Shown here piece by piece: positions 38,026-49,971 of a stretch of DNA of 64,000 nt. The position numbers were made by a program, and so were the translations under genes. Source of the stretch: Mallotus nudiflorus (Eukaryota > Streptophyta > Magnoliopsida > Malpighiales > Euphorbiaceae); assembly GCA_947683625.1 (NCBI GenBank), contig CANTUR010000622.1:62001-126000 (forward strand), read 5' to 3'. Below the pieces are notes generated by a model. The model did no database searches. It saw only the letters and a list, made by a program, of their open reading frames with translations, and was not told where the DNA came from. Each line of letters begins with the position of its first letter. Within the stretch, counting starts at the first letter, position 1.

Positions 38026-38080
38026 AAAGAAAAGAGAGTAGTCAATAATAGAGAGTTGAAAAATTGAATGGAAATTCAAA

Positions 38081-38610
38081 ACAAATTAATAGGAATAAAG
38101 AATGAATCATGAATAGAGACGGAGATAAAGAAATCAAGAAAAGAAGGACAAAGTAAAAAACCCTTAACACAGAGGCAAGACAGAAAAACCTTGTCACAGA
38201 GACAAGACAGTGCACCTAATATACATATATTAATTAGTTAAAGAGTGTCTTTAATACTATAAATAATAATAATAACATTTAATAATGAGGATGTCTTTAG
38301 GTTTTCAAGGTAACTGAAAAGATGAAGATTATATTAAGAAAATAAAAATGCTATTGAATGGGAGAGGACTCATGAATTAAAGTTGAGACTTAATATATTA
38401 AAGCTTGAAGTAGAGAGAGCCACGTGTCAACACATAGTTAAAAAATAAGCAAAATTGACTTAAATATCTTTTTATATTAAACTTTATTTTATTTGTTATT
38501 TTAGTTATTTTTAAAAATAATTATTATGGTTGAATTTAATTTCTTATTGATGATTTTGTCAAAATAAAATTTTTATTCATTAAAAAATTATTTTATTTTT
38601 TATTATTTAA
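38081..38610. other. Spacer between the two LINEs
   Basis: AT-rich, without genes. Contains an imperfect direct repeat around 38165-38212 (ACAGAGGCAAGACAG / ACAGAGACAAGACAG). Confidence 0.4.
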
Positions 38611-38869
38611 TTAAATTGTATTTTTATTTTATTTTATTTATAAGGTTTCTTAGCTTTGACATCAGATGGTGCACCAAGACATTCCAACTAGGCTAGCACC
38701 TCTATAGCACTCATATCACACACCAAAACTAAGATATTTATTAATGACTAAACAAGATACAAAAGTTGAATACAACTTGAAGAAGGAAAGCAAAACAATA
38801 CATAAACAAAATAAGCTAAATCTATAGGTGTAAAATCCTATAACATCATTTTTCATCAAATCAAAGCAA

Positions 38870-41800
38870 TCAATAGGAACTATGACTCACTTAAAGGAGC
38901 AATAGCTAAGTTGGAAAGCTTGTTAGTAACCATGTTACCTTCATAATAAATATGGCTGACATGAACCTGAATAGAAGAAAGGGATAATAAAAATTGATGC
39001 CAATCCTTACACAAATGCTATGGGACATTACAATTTCTGTGCTAAATCAGACGAATAACATTAATTTAGTCACTTTCAATACATAATGGATTACAGTTAA
39101 ACTTTATAGCATATTGCAAGCCACCATGACAACTACTAGCTCAGCTTTATAAGCAAACGTGCTGCCTAAAGCCATAACAAAAGAACCAACTGAATAGCTA
39201 GTAAAAATATGAAAGATACTGCTTGCACCAACCATACCAAGAAACCCCTTTGCTACTCCATCTGTATTCACCTTGAACCAACCTCAGAGAAGAGAAAACC
39301 AACAGATGGCATGAGGGATGAAAGTTATCTTTGGAATACCAGTAATACAAAGGTGTTAAAGAATCATTAACTTTGATTAAGAATTTCGCATATTACTAGC
39401 CTTGAATAGCTCAGTTTCTTTAATACATTTACAAAGATTACAAAAAGTAATAGAAATAGGAACAAAATAGTGACAAAAAATGGCCTGATTATGGACCTTC
39501 TAGAGAAGCCAGAATGAAGATGTAATGCCGACCTTTTAAAGAATCACAAACTAACAAGAGAAAGAGATTGATGGAGCAGCTTTATATAAATCAAGTGAGG
39601 AGCCAGTAATGGGGAAACGTACTTAAAAAAGATCTTGTAATGCTATCCATAGAGCCACCATATAAGGACATGACACAAGAACAAGATTAACTAATTCATA
39701 AGCATTAGAACACAAATGACATCTAAAAACAGTTGGCATGCCTTTATGCTGCAAATTCTCATCAGAAGGTAATCTCTAAAGAAAAGCATGCCAACACAAA
39801 AAGGATTAACTGGCCGAAAGATAAGGACACTATAAGTCTTGACCCCATGCAACCTTAAAACCAGTGGCTGTGAAAAAATCCACTACTATCTTGCAAGAAA
39901 AGAGACTTGTTGGAGAAAATCTCCATAAAAAATAATCATTCTGAGTGGCCAAGAAAATAACATTATTAAGATCAGATACGATATCCGAAAAAGCATTAGA
40001 AAAATCATTTGTGATATGCCAAACTCCATCTAAAAAAATCATCAATAGAAGCCACAATATGCTTTCAAGCTAAATTAGGAAAACCAATCTTATTAGTAAT
40101 GGTATAACTAAGAAAATTTGAAGTCCAAAAATTAAGATTGGAATTGTTAATCGGAAGCAATTGAGAGGAGGCCTAAAAATCCAAAAAAAAATCTTTAATA
40201 GAAGACCAAATAGAAGAACACAGATAAGAAGCTTTTGGAGAGCCATTTTTAAGAAATCTTTTGCGAAGAAAAGAATAAACAAAAAAAGGACTACAACAGA
40301 GCTTCCGAGCAACACGACCAAAAAAAGCTTTATTTAGGCAAAAAAGACGCTTTAAGACAATGCCACCTTCAGAACATCATCGGCATAAAGCAAATGGGAT
40401 GGACACATGATATTACAACCACTAGTCATAGGAGAAAAAGACTCAAGTTTGCAAGAATAGAAAGCTTCTGACTCAAGTACTCCTCAGCCAAATAGAAAAT
40501 TAATGGTAAGAGAGGATTACCCTGGCGAACACCACGAGAAATAGAAAAATAACCATTCCAGTTGCTATTAATAAGAATAGATAATCCAGCTGACTAAAAA
40601 ATGCTCCAAATCCAATCACAAAATTTATTAGAGAAACCAAAACTATGAAGGACTGTAAAAATAAAATCCTATTTCATTAAATCAAAAACCTTTATAATGT
40701 CAATTTTCATGGCCATATTACCACCCTTACAATTATTGTGCATAACATTAAAACATTTAGAGGCAGCTACAATACAATCTTTTATATTTTTGCCTTAAAA
40801 AAAACTAAACTGATTGTCAAAAATAATTTAGGAAGCAATAGGACAAAGGAATTTTGCTAAAATTTTAGTAATAATCTTAAAAAGAAAATTACTTAAAATA
40901 ATGGGATGAAATTTATCAATAAAATTAGTGCCTAGCACTTTAGGAATAAGAACCATCAAATTCCTTCGGAGAACTTCGGAGAACATTACAAAGATCAAAG
41001 CCAACAATATTCCAACATGAGAGAAAAAAATGACTTATAAAACCATCAGAGCTAGGCATACTATGAGGATCCATGTCAAAAATCACAGACTGAACAAACT
41101 CATTAGAAGGCATCATTGTAAGCATAAGATTATCCGCATTTGAAATCATCAAAGGAATCACGTCCTTAATACCCGAAAGATTACGAGGAGCATGGTTCGA
41201 ACTAAAAAGCTAGGACAAATAATCAATGACATGATTAATAATAGTTACAACATTATCTTCTAAGACACCATTAATCAACATAGAAGACCAAATGTACTAC
41301 GCTCTATATCTAGCTAGAAGCCCATGATAAAATTTTGAATTGCGATCACCATCTCTGATAAGCCATCTAATTCAACTTTTATCTTTCAAAAGAGCCTCCT
41401 GTTGATATAAATGCAAAGAAAGGATGTTATTTACATCTAATTCCTGATGATGCAACTCTTCAAAGAACCTATGAAGTTGATTCTCATTTTGAATAGAGAG
41501 CAAATTCTTCTTAGCTTTAAAAATTAAATAGTTAACATGTCTAAAAGTGTTTTTATCCTAAGTTAGTAAAAAGGAATGCAAAAGCTTCAATTTAGTCATT
41601 ATTAAGAATATAGGATGGCCTATAACCAAAAGTAAATAAAAAAATCACCAAATGTAGATAAGAAGCTGTCATGAGTAGTCCACATAGACAAAAATGAAAA
41701 GGCTTCTGCATAATAGAGAGTTGACGATAGGAGAGAAGAATAGGATTATAGTCTGAACAGTTGCGCGTTAAAGCATGGCACTCTATAGAGCTTTAATTTT

Positions 41801-42055
41801 GAAAAGAAATATTGAAGCATAAAGCACGGTCAAGATGAATATCAACTCAATGAATCCTCTTCTATTATTAGTCCAAGTATAAAGAGGTTCTTTAGCTTCT
41901 AAATAAGTCAAAGAGCATTTAGTCAGGGCCAAAATAAAATCTTGACAAGAGCAAGCATTTAGAGCATGACCTGACTTTTCATGAGTGCCAAAATAAGCAT
42001 TAAAATCCCCAATCAAGAACCAGTTAGAAGTGATTAAGGAACAGAGGTATTCCAA
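38870..42055 (-). pseudogene. LINE copy 2 ORF2: endonuclease, reverse transcriptase, RNase H (broken)
   Basis: Endonuclease phrase NWFLIGDFNAYFGTHEKSGH and EPLYTWTNNRRG; reverse transcriptase phrase VIFDMDPHSMPSSDGFISHF with FLSCWNIVG; RNase H phrase GFLGMVGASSIF and ALGSTFAYKAELVVVMVAC. The reading frame is interrupted throughout. Family assignment rests on these motifs and their order. Confidence 0.8.
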
Positions 42056-42415
42056 TTATGCCCAAAGATGTCATCTCATGGAACACATAACATGAGCATA
42101 AACACAAGTGATGAATTGAGATTGTATATTTATTTGATATTCCACAGTTATGCTAAGTCGACTTGGAATAGACATTAACATTCCCTACACCAAAATCATT
42201 TGAAACAAGCAACCATAAACTAGAAAAATTGGTTAGATTAGAAGCAAGGAACAACAAATTTAATGAACGCCAGAAACCACTCTAAATATTATTAAAAGCA
42301 ACTTTTGGTTTAGCAATGCAAACAAAAGTCGGCTTATGGAGGTGACATAAATTAAACAACACATGTTGGGTATTCAGACTACCTAACCCTCTGTAATTCC
42401 AATATAAAATATTCA

Positions 42416-43700
42416 TTAAGATGCGTTAGAAACAGACCTTGTATGAGGTTTAATAGTTGTAAGAACAACCATCCTAGAAGGTTTGTCCTTCTTTTTTTTT
42501 TTTTTACTAAAAGCCACTTGCCAAGTATAAGAGTTTTGGTTAACAAGGTCTACCCAGGCTTGATTAGAGACAACATGCATCTTATTCTGAGCTAATAGCT
42601 GATTTGCTAGATTATTGTTCGAACTAGAAATTAAATCAGCTTCATCCTGAGCCTCTGGGACAACATGCATCTCATTCCCAACCAATATTTGACTAGCTAA
42701 ATTAGCATCAGCTTGAGCCTCTGAAGCATTGAAGAAACAACAGCTTCGACATTATGACGAGGGGCAACATCAATAATCATAACAGGGTGTTCTATCGGCT
42801 CATCCATAGGAATAGTTTCACGCAAATGGGCAAAACCATTTTCTGTAAGTACACTTGTATTGCATTTTGGGAGCCATTCCTTGCTAGCAGGAGACCTTCC
42901 TCTAAAAGTGTGTTTATTCTGATAAGGTTTTGTTGATCATTTGACTATCCTAGGCTTAACAAGGTGACATGAAGCTGCCCTATGGCCAATAGAGTTGCAT
43001 ATGCAACAAAATTCTGAAAGATTTTCATAAACTAAATCAATGTCAAAAAGGGAACCATTGCGGTCCAACATAAGGAGATATTGTAAAGTGTCTGCAAGAT
43101 CGATATCAATTAGGACACGGGCAAAGTGGCCAAGAACACCTTCAAGAGTCGCCCTATCAATACATATAAGAGTGCCAATATTACGAACGATATCAACCAA
43201 TATTTGAGGATCCTAAAATTCCCATGGTAATATGTAAAACCTAACCCATAATTGAGTGGTAGTAGCTTTCTGTTTGTAGGGATAAAAACTAGGAGTCCAC
43301 TGCTGCAAATGAAGGATTCTAGGTTTGAGAGAAATTGAACCATAGTTCTAGACCAAGTCTTTTATAGCAACAGAATGTAGAAGAACCTGATAAAAACCTC
43401 CACTTAAAGAAATAAGACTCCAATCTGAATTGAGATTCCAGATTATAGATAATTTTTCTTTGAGCTTAGAAACAATCTAAGGTGTTTCTCCTTTGCCTAA
43501 AACAATACGAGCAATTAAAGAGTGCTAGCATAACACAATACATTTTTCTTATAAGCCTCATTATTGATTTTGATTGCCTAAAAAACTCCTTATTTAGGAA
43601 CAGATAGGGTCGGAAGAGGCAGCGTTGAATCTGTTGCTACTACTGACGCAAAGGTCTTGTTATACTGAATAGTAACCTCAAGAATAAATTTTCCTAAAGC
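42416..43700 (-). pseudogene. LINE copy 2 ORF1: DUF4283 protein with CCHC knuckle (broken)
   Basis: The stretch 43200-42937 reads IVRNIGTLICIDRATLEGVL, DIDLVYENLSEFCCICNSIG and HRAASCHLVKPRIVK, which is the second half of DUF4283 followed by a C-x2-C-x4-H-x4-C knuckle. Upstream, in another frame (about 43320-43200), comes WTPSFYPYKQKATTTQLWVR. A Lys/Ala-rich tail (42685-42416) follows. Confidence 0.75.
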
Positions 43701-43835
43701 TAGTTTAGTGGAACCCTATTGCATAAATCCTGTGATAGAAAACAAGTTCGAACGACTGACATAATTATCACCATGTTTGGAAACATGCAAGGTATAAGCA
43801 GTCTTCCACGGCCTCATTTAGGGTTCTATGCTTTT

Positions 43836-45100
43836 AAGTTCAATTCAATTGTATGTTTATTTGACTTTTTCATTAATTACATTTTTATTCATTAAAAAAT
43901 TAAAATTTTACTTGTATTTTTTTTACTTAAATTGTATTTTTCGTTTCACTCTTTCAAGAAAATTTAAAAATAAATTTAAAATTTTTATTTTAGTTTTTAA
44001 TATTCAATATATTTTTCTTTCAACATATATATGTGAAAAAAAATAAAATTAAAAATGAATTTAATATAAAAAAATGACATATAAATCAATTTACTACTTA
44101 AAATAAACACTTTAACATATAAAACTTACTAGAAACATCATTTAATTTTTTTTTATAGGTTTAAACACCTAATTGTAAAAAAAAAATTGTTCGAACATCA
44201 AAATAGTAAAAATGAAAAGTTCGAACTCCGTTTATGTATTTATCCCTATTTATTTAATATATTCTAGTCACAAAATTTTGATTTATACCGGTTAATGGAA
44301 TTTTTTAAACACACACTATATTTTTTTTTTTTTATAGTTTTTAAAAGGTAAAATGAATTTAATCTTTATAGTTTTTAAAGGTAAAATGCATTTTCAACCC
44401 TTAAACTTTTAAGTTCTATTGCATTAAACATTTGAACTTCAATTGCATTACATTAAGTTTTCATACTTTTATTTTTCACACATTAAGGGCTAACTTTAAA
44501 TATTTGGTCGTAAACTTATTACAAAAGATCAAATTACTAAAATTTAAACTTTTTTTTTTATCATTTTAATGTATTTATATAACAACTTATAAATATGTTG
44601 TATGTTTTTCATTAAATAATCATTTAATAAATTAAATGATTTAAAACTAATATTTTTATTCTTATTTAAATATATTAGTTTAAAGGTAAAAATATCTCTT
44701 AGATCAAATTAATAAAATTTATTATTTTATTATTAATAGGTAAATTATTTATTGTTCATAATTTTATTATTCATAATTATTACTTGATAAAATATAATTA
44801 AACATACTAAAAATTTAACAAAAATATTAACTTTTAAATATGAATATTTAAAAATATTTTTTTACACTTTACTATATATGACATACTTAATAAGTATAAG
44901 TAAATTCTAATTAAATAAAAAGTGTCAAGTATAATGGTAAAATTTTACTTTGTAAAGTGGAAATCTTAAGTTCGATAACTTCCTCTCAATCTGTAAGTAT
45001 TGAATATGAACTTTTTATCTTTATTGGTGGGAGCCTGTAAAAAAAAGTATAATTGCTTACAATATTGAATAAACATTTCAACATTGATAATTATCGCAAA
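43836..45100. other. AT-rich intergenic
   Basis: No gene. Around 44340-44530 are phrases common in dispersed plant repeats (AGGTAAAATGCATTTTCAACC, TTAAACTTTTAAG), which suggests a small non-autonomous transposon, but its ends were not defined. Confidence 0.3.
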
Positions 45101-45546
45101 TTATATCATGGATCCTTGTCCATGATACTTTGTGTGCCTCACACATGAGTCGCAAATTTTTTTTCTCGCTTTCTTCTTCTTCTTCTTCTTATTTCCTCAC
45201 CTACAATCTTCTGCTCTCTCTTTTTTTAATCTCATTCAAATCTCCTACTCTTTGTTATCTTATTGTTCACCACTTTTTTTTTCTAATACCTTCTGCATCT
45301 TTATTCTTTTTTTTTTCTTTCTTCCTTGAGTTCTTTGCCTTTATCTTCTCTTTATCCTCATTTTTTTCTCTGCTAGTTCTTACATTACTCATCGCATGTT
45401 TTATTGCTAGTTACAAGATTAGATTTTGGTCTATTTAGAGAAACAAACCCAAGAGCTACAACTTGAGGAATAAAAGGGGAAAAAAAGAGAGAGGTAATTT
45501 CAAAGCTATTGTATATATATCAATAATGAACATGTAAGCAAATATA

Positions 45547-45641
45547 AATGAACATACCGTTCATTCTTAATGAACATACCGTTCATTCTTAATGAACATA
45601 CCGTTCATTCTTAATGAACATACCGTTCATTCTTAATGAAC
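45547..45641. repeat. 22-bp tandem repeat, four full copies plus a partial one
   Basis: Four perfect head-to-tail copies (45547-45634) and seven bases of a fifth. Each unit contains an inverted repeat, AATGAAC and GTTCATT around ATACC, so each copy can form a small hairpin. The word AATGAAC recurs in degenerate form out to about 45845. There are no unique spacers between copies. Confidence 0.95.
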
Positions 45642-45900
45642 TTGTATTGTTTTCATTACTTAATATAGAGGTTCATTGACCTTCACCTATAGATTCAATG
45701 AATATGCATGTAAAAGTTAATGAACATGTAAAGTGAACATTATTGAACTTGTAGGTTAAAAAAAATCAATAAATTTTACAGGTGAAAACTAATGAACTTG
45801 TAGGTTAATGTCAATGAAGCTGCATGTGAATATCAATGAACCTAACTTATAGATAGGCAAAAATAATATTAACTAATGTGCATAGTTGTTAAAGCTAAAA

Positions 45901-46312
45901 CTAATGTGCTAAAGCTGCAACCTGACCACTGAAGAAGTCATCAGCAGTTTGAGTACCCATGAAGTCCATATCCAAATGGGTGTGAGGATCAATTCCACTT
46001 GGCATGACAAACATTCTCGAGGCATCAAGCATAAAAACATTATCACTTACCTTGAGATTAGGTTTTACAGCAACAATGATTCCATCCTCCATATAAACAT
46101 CAACAACCTCTTGATGGTGAGCATTTACAATAGTTCCTCCTTTTATTAAAATCTTTGATGATGATGATGATGGAATTCCACATGCAGCTTTACCATATCC
46201 ACTCCCAACCTCACATAACATATTTGATAGTGATAAAATTAAAGGAGTGAAGAAGAAGAAGAAGAAGAAGTAGAAGAATTAAAAGACAATAGGCTAAAGA
46301 AATGGAAGTCAT
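45901..46312 (-). pseudogene. Truncated, frameshifted dihydropyrimidinase (PYD2-like) first-exon fragment
   Basis: From 46221 the frame reads 106 codons with SSSSSKILIKGGTIVNAHHQ, MEDGIIVAVKPNLKVSDNV, VMPSGIDPHTHL and GTQTADDFFSGQVAALAH, then a stop at 45903. This matches the N-terminal part of plant dihydropyrimidinase, including the metal-binding HxH of DPHTHL. The natural start seems to be the ATG at 46312 (MTSISLAYCLLI), a signal-peptide-like opening with a Leu run coded by a CTT repeat. That frame hits a stop and the enzyme frame continues in another phase, so at least one frameshift lies in or after the CTT run. Family members continue for roughly 400 more residues that are absent here. 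It sits within a candidate transposon, which suggests capture. Confidence 0.8.
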
Positions 46313-46448
46313 GGAAATTGATTATCAGATCAGCAAGCAAAGCACAATATAGCACAACAAGCGAAGTCCAAAGTGAAGACGCATATTTCTTATTTGGCAC
46401 ATGTAATGACCTTGGTCCATATTATTTGGATGGGGGTCCATGATATAA

Positions 46449-47100
46449 CAATCCGATAATTATATATTGATAAGAAATACCAACAAGTATAAAAATAATT
46501 GAAAAATCAAATTTGGCTCACCATTAACTAATTTTTCCAACATACCATATATCAAAAACTTAAAAAAATCTTAATATTATTTTAAAATTTTTTATTTTTG
46601 ATGTTTTAAATAAATTTTTAAACAAAAAAATATTATAAGCAACCAATTTCGGGATAGTTAAGTGTGGGTGCGATAGAACACTCCAATGATGAAAATATTA
46701 TAAATAGATTTTCAACACTTGAAGTTTGAAACCTCAAAAGCCTAAATACATTTTCAAAAGAACTTAATTGGTTTTTAAGGACTTAATTATAATATTTTCT
46801 TTAAGGACCTAATTGAAAAATTTATTTCTTTTAGGGGTCTTTCTGTAATTAAAAGTTAAAAAAAATCAAAATTCTATAATTTTGATCAGAATTACATAAT
46901 TTCGATCGGAATTACATAAAATCGATCGGAATTATATAATTCCGGTCGAAATTAAACGTTTTCATTTGTTTTTTTATTTTGCAGTAAATAAAAATTTTGT
47001 TTTGTGAATCTTGATTGATCAAATAATTTAATAAATCCCTTTTCTAGGATTTATCTAAATTTTTCAGGAAATCAAAAGTTCTTTTAAAATCAAAACTCTA
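46449..47100. other. AT-rich spacer with a 20-bp tandem repeat
   Basis: No gene. Contains the four-copy array at 46871-46950. Confidence 0.4.
46871..46950. repeat. Four diverged 20-bp tandem repeats
   Basis: Units of 20 bases, the central two being ATTACATAATTTCGATCGGA and ATTACATAAAATCGATCGGA, with two more diverged copies on either side. Each central unit has the palindrome CGATCG or TCGATCGA. Confidence 0.85.
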
Positions 47101-48970
47101 TCATTGTGAAAAGAGGAAGTCACAGTATGATACGTCTTTTAGGTAGGGTTTTCTATATAAACGCAACTCAAACTCTCCTAGAGAGGACCTCTTTTTTTCA
47201 GGACTTTTTTGGGAGGCTTTTCCTTTTCTTCTTAAGCACTATTCAATCAAAAATATTTTCTTATGAAATATTTGTTCTTGGAGAAGAAGCAGTAGGCTTT
47301 TGAAAGGAGAACATCAAAAATATTTTCTTATGAAATATTTGTTCTTGGAGGAAGAAACAGTAGGCTTTTGAAAGGAAAACATCAAGTATTGAAGATCCAT
47401 TTAAAAGCAACGATGATTTATACTAGTCTGAGAGGCAAATCAATACTGCATCCATACCATCATCGCCTCTCCTACTTCCTTCTATTTTTTATTTTATTAT
47501 TTTGGTTATATTAAATTTTAACTTTATTTAATTTTTATTATTATTTTGTTTATTCACTAATCATTGTTTATTTTTTATTTGTGTTGATGATTATGGAGAG
47601 GGTTACATGATAAGTTCACTTAGAGAACAAAATCCATGGAATGCCATGGATTGAATTTCGTAGCCGAATATAGTTTCTAAGTTTATTTATTTATTATTAT
47701 TATTTTGTTGGTTGCTTTATTTTGTAGTTTTATTTAAGGTTGTACTAATTTTTATTTTCTTATTACTTTTAACAGATTATTGTAATAGCTCTAATAGTGA
47801 GAATAGTGGAATTTTGTGTGTGGTTGTGTGTTTATTTTAATTAATTGGGTAGTAAGATAAGAGTTTTAATTGGGTGATTAATTAAAATTAATGGCTATAA
47901 AGATAATTAGGGTTTTGAATTAAAATTGAATTAGATTTAAGTGGATAGAATTAGGGTTGCTTGTTAATTATTTTATTTATTTATTGTTTAAGATCACTTT
48001 AACTAAATTAGGTTTTTTTTAGAAAAAATAAATTGATTGTTTGATATTTTATTTGATTTTTTTGGTTTTTTTTTTTATATATTTTTGGGCTTGTTTATTT
48101 ATTTTTATGTGTTTTGAGCCCTAAACCCATGTTAAACTCTAATCCATTTAATTAATTTTAGGTTTAGGTAGTTCTTTTTGGCCCATCTTTTAATTAGCCA
48201 ATTTCATTTAATAGGTTATTAATTAATTAGATCTAGATTTTAATTAAAATTGATTTTATGCCCATAATTAATTAAGTTTTAGATTAGAGATAACTTAGAT
48301 CTATTTAGTTAATTTAGATATAGACTCACCTAGGATAATTAAAATTATTTAGACTTAACCCATTAAATTTAAGCCATTTTCCATAACTTATAGATTTAGG
48401 ATCATCCTAAAATTAAAATATATATAACTAGACCCACTAATTTAAATACTTTATAATTTGCAGATTTAGACCCACTTTTAGAATTAAAATAAATAAACTT
48501 AGGTTCATTAAGTAAAATCAAATAGAATTAGGCCCCATTAGTCTTTATGGTCACTTTGTAAATTAAAACATGTAAATTTAGTTTATTTAATTAAAATCAA
48601 TGTAGATTAGACTAACTTAGAGATTGTGAATTTAATGAATGCATTTTTTACCTATATTTTTTACAACTAGTTTGGTTCGAGTTAATTTTTTAAAGGGTTT
48701 ATATGAAATTACATGTAAATAGAGAATAAGATAGTAATTTATAAAATAATTCTAAAGAACATGAGATTGAAAGAAGTTAGTATTCCGTATCTAAAATCTC
48801 TTAATTGTGGTACTAACTTTCTTTTAGAGAATCAAATACCAATATTTTTTTATTTATCCCAGTTATTACCTTGGTTGGCGACTCTTTATCTCCACGCCAT
48901 ACTTTTTTAACAGTAATTAGTGTGTTCTGTAAAGTCCTTAAATCAAATAGTATTGCGATTGCTAAGATTT
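47101..48970 (+). repeat. Possible Gypsy-type LTR remnant with TATA box
   Basis: A TATA box (TATATAA, 47154-47160) is followed by a leader-like stretch with a tandem duplication (47246-47380), then about 1.5 kb of AT-rich non-coding sequence. Near 48870 comes TTGGTTGGCGACTCTTTATC, similar to the TGGCGACTC words found at the LTR/primer-site junction of some plant Gypsy elements. No partner LTR or pol was found, so this is an inference from style of sequence. Confidence 0.3.
47246..47380. repeat. Tandem duplication, 67- and 68-bp units
   Basis: Both units begin ATCAAAAATATTTTCTTATG and end AGGCTTTTGAAAGG(A)GAAC or AAAAC. They differ by three or four changes. Confidence 0.95.
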
Positions 48971-49971
48971 TAAGCGCGCGCTAAACCCATCATCTATAAA
49001 TACTTTTTACTATTTTAATTATTATAAAAAATATTCTCATTATAGGCAATTATACTTAAAAAAATTAGTTAATGGTGAGCCACTCCATTTTCAATCCACT
49101 CCACCTTGGCATATTACAAGTTAAATAGAAGCTAGAGGTGAAATACATATGAAATAAAAGTAAATAGTTATAATAGGTTAAATTGAAAGTTAAAATGTGT
49201 TATAGATCAAAGGTGTAAAATTTAGGGGTGAAACTATGCATTTCACCTTCAAAAATATGCTGCTACAATTACAAGCAACATTTCAGAGAAGCAACCTTGT
49301 CTTTGCCCACAAATACGAGCTTATTTTCCAATTCAATAATTATCCAAAAAATGATAATAAGTATGACAATGCTCACAAATTTTTTAAATAATGATATTTC
49401 AAATAATTTTAAAAATATGCTAATTAATAATTATGATAATTACATTAATGTCTGCCAAAAATTAGGTGGTCTAACACTATAATTCCGATCAAAATATTAG
49501 TAAGTTAAAAGTTCCATATTGCCTCCCATTCCCTTGTTAAAAAAAAAATTACATTAATATCTAAATCTAAACCCATAACATCGGAAGATATATCATAAAT
49601 TTTGTTAAAAATAATTCAACATCCAACTCAAAATTTTAAAACTTTAAATTCAGAAATTTAATATTACTTATGTGTTTATCATTCTACTAATAAGTGTGGC
49701 TTATATTAATTAAACATTTTTGTGCGTGTGTGAGAGAGAAAGATAAAAATAACTCGAAAAGCAGTAAATGAAATATCATAGATAATATGTTACACTAGAA
49801 AAGTGCAACCTTCAGAAGATTTTGCACTCTCTTGTAGCCATTTGACATGATAGAACATATAAGAATTTTGCCTCTTAACCACACAACTAGGACAATATAC
49901 AAGAAAGTTTGAAAAATGCACATGGAACTGTGGGGAGTTCAACGCTCCCATCTATCTGGCTAAAATGCTAT
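48971..49971. other. Spacer and 3' flank of the SAM-domain gene
   Basis: AT-rich, no gene. The stretch 49120-49240 has the style of a small dispersed repeat (TTTAGGGGTGAAACTATGCA). The last part is probably the 3' UTR of the gene ending at 49972. Confidence 0.35.

Larger units (their letters stand above)
32771..38080 (-). mobile_element. Degraded L1-type LINE (copy 1)
   Basis: Read on the minus strand the order is ORF1 (about 38025-36850), endonuclease (36494-36200), reverse transcriptase (35464-34700), a zinc-finger/spacer region (34112-33930) and RNase H (33335-32850), ending in a run of 12 T on the plus strand (32771-32782), i.e. a poly(A) tail. This order is typical of plant L1 elements that carry RNase H. 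Many stops and frameshifts show it is long dead. The 5' border was set at the ORF1 leader and is approximate; no target duplication was recognised. Confidence 0.85.
38612..43835 (-). mobile_element. Degraded L1-type LINE (copy 2)
   Basis: A second LINE in the same orientation as copy 1 but different in sequence. Minus-strand order: ORF1 pieces (about 43700-42416), endonuclease (42055-41850), reverse transcriptase (41161-40400), zinc-finger region (40057-39830) and RNase H (about 39300-38870). The tail at the plus-strand left end reads, on the minus strand, CTTATAAATAAAATAAAATA, i.e. an A-rich tail. Borders are approximate. A direct repeat of roughly 60 bp lies just outside both ends and may include its target duplication. 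Confidence 0.85.
45101..46448. mobile_element. Candidate non-autonomous element with inverted ends, carrying a gene fragment
   Basis: The left end TTATATCATGGATCC (45101-45115) matches the reverse complement of the right end (46448-46434, TTATATCATGGACCC) at 14 of 15 bases, and the similarity continues loosely inward (…CATGATACTTTGTGTGCC against …CATTACATGTGCC). Between the ends lie a pyrimidine-rich stretch (45160-45400), a 22-bp tandem repeat array and a broken dihydropyrimidinase first exon. No transposase is present. A target-site duplication was not found, so the borders are provisional. Confidence 0.4.

Noticed and set aside
45130..45438. Two overlapping Phe/Ser/Leu-rich open frames
   Set aside because: The DNA is a pyrimidine-rich low-complexity tract; composition alone keeps the frames open.
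45547..45641. Tandem palindromic repeats considered as a CRISPR array
   Set aside because: Units abut with no unique spacers, and the context is plant nuclear DNA with transposons.
45901..46312. Functional dihydropyrimidinase gene
   Set aside because: Ends after about a fifth of the protein and needs a frameshift in the signal-peptide region.
49228..49482. 84-codon open frame
   Set aside because: AT-rich, Asn-rich chance frame beside a dispersed repeat, with no supporting splice or promoter signal.
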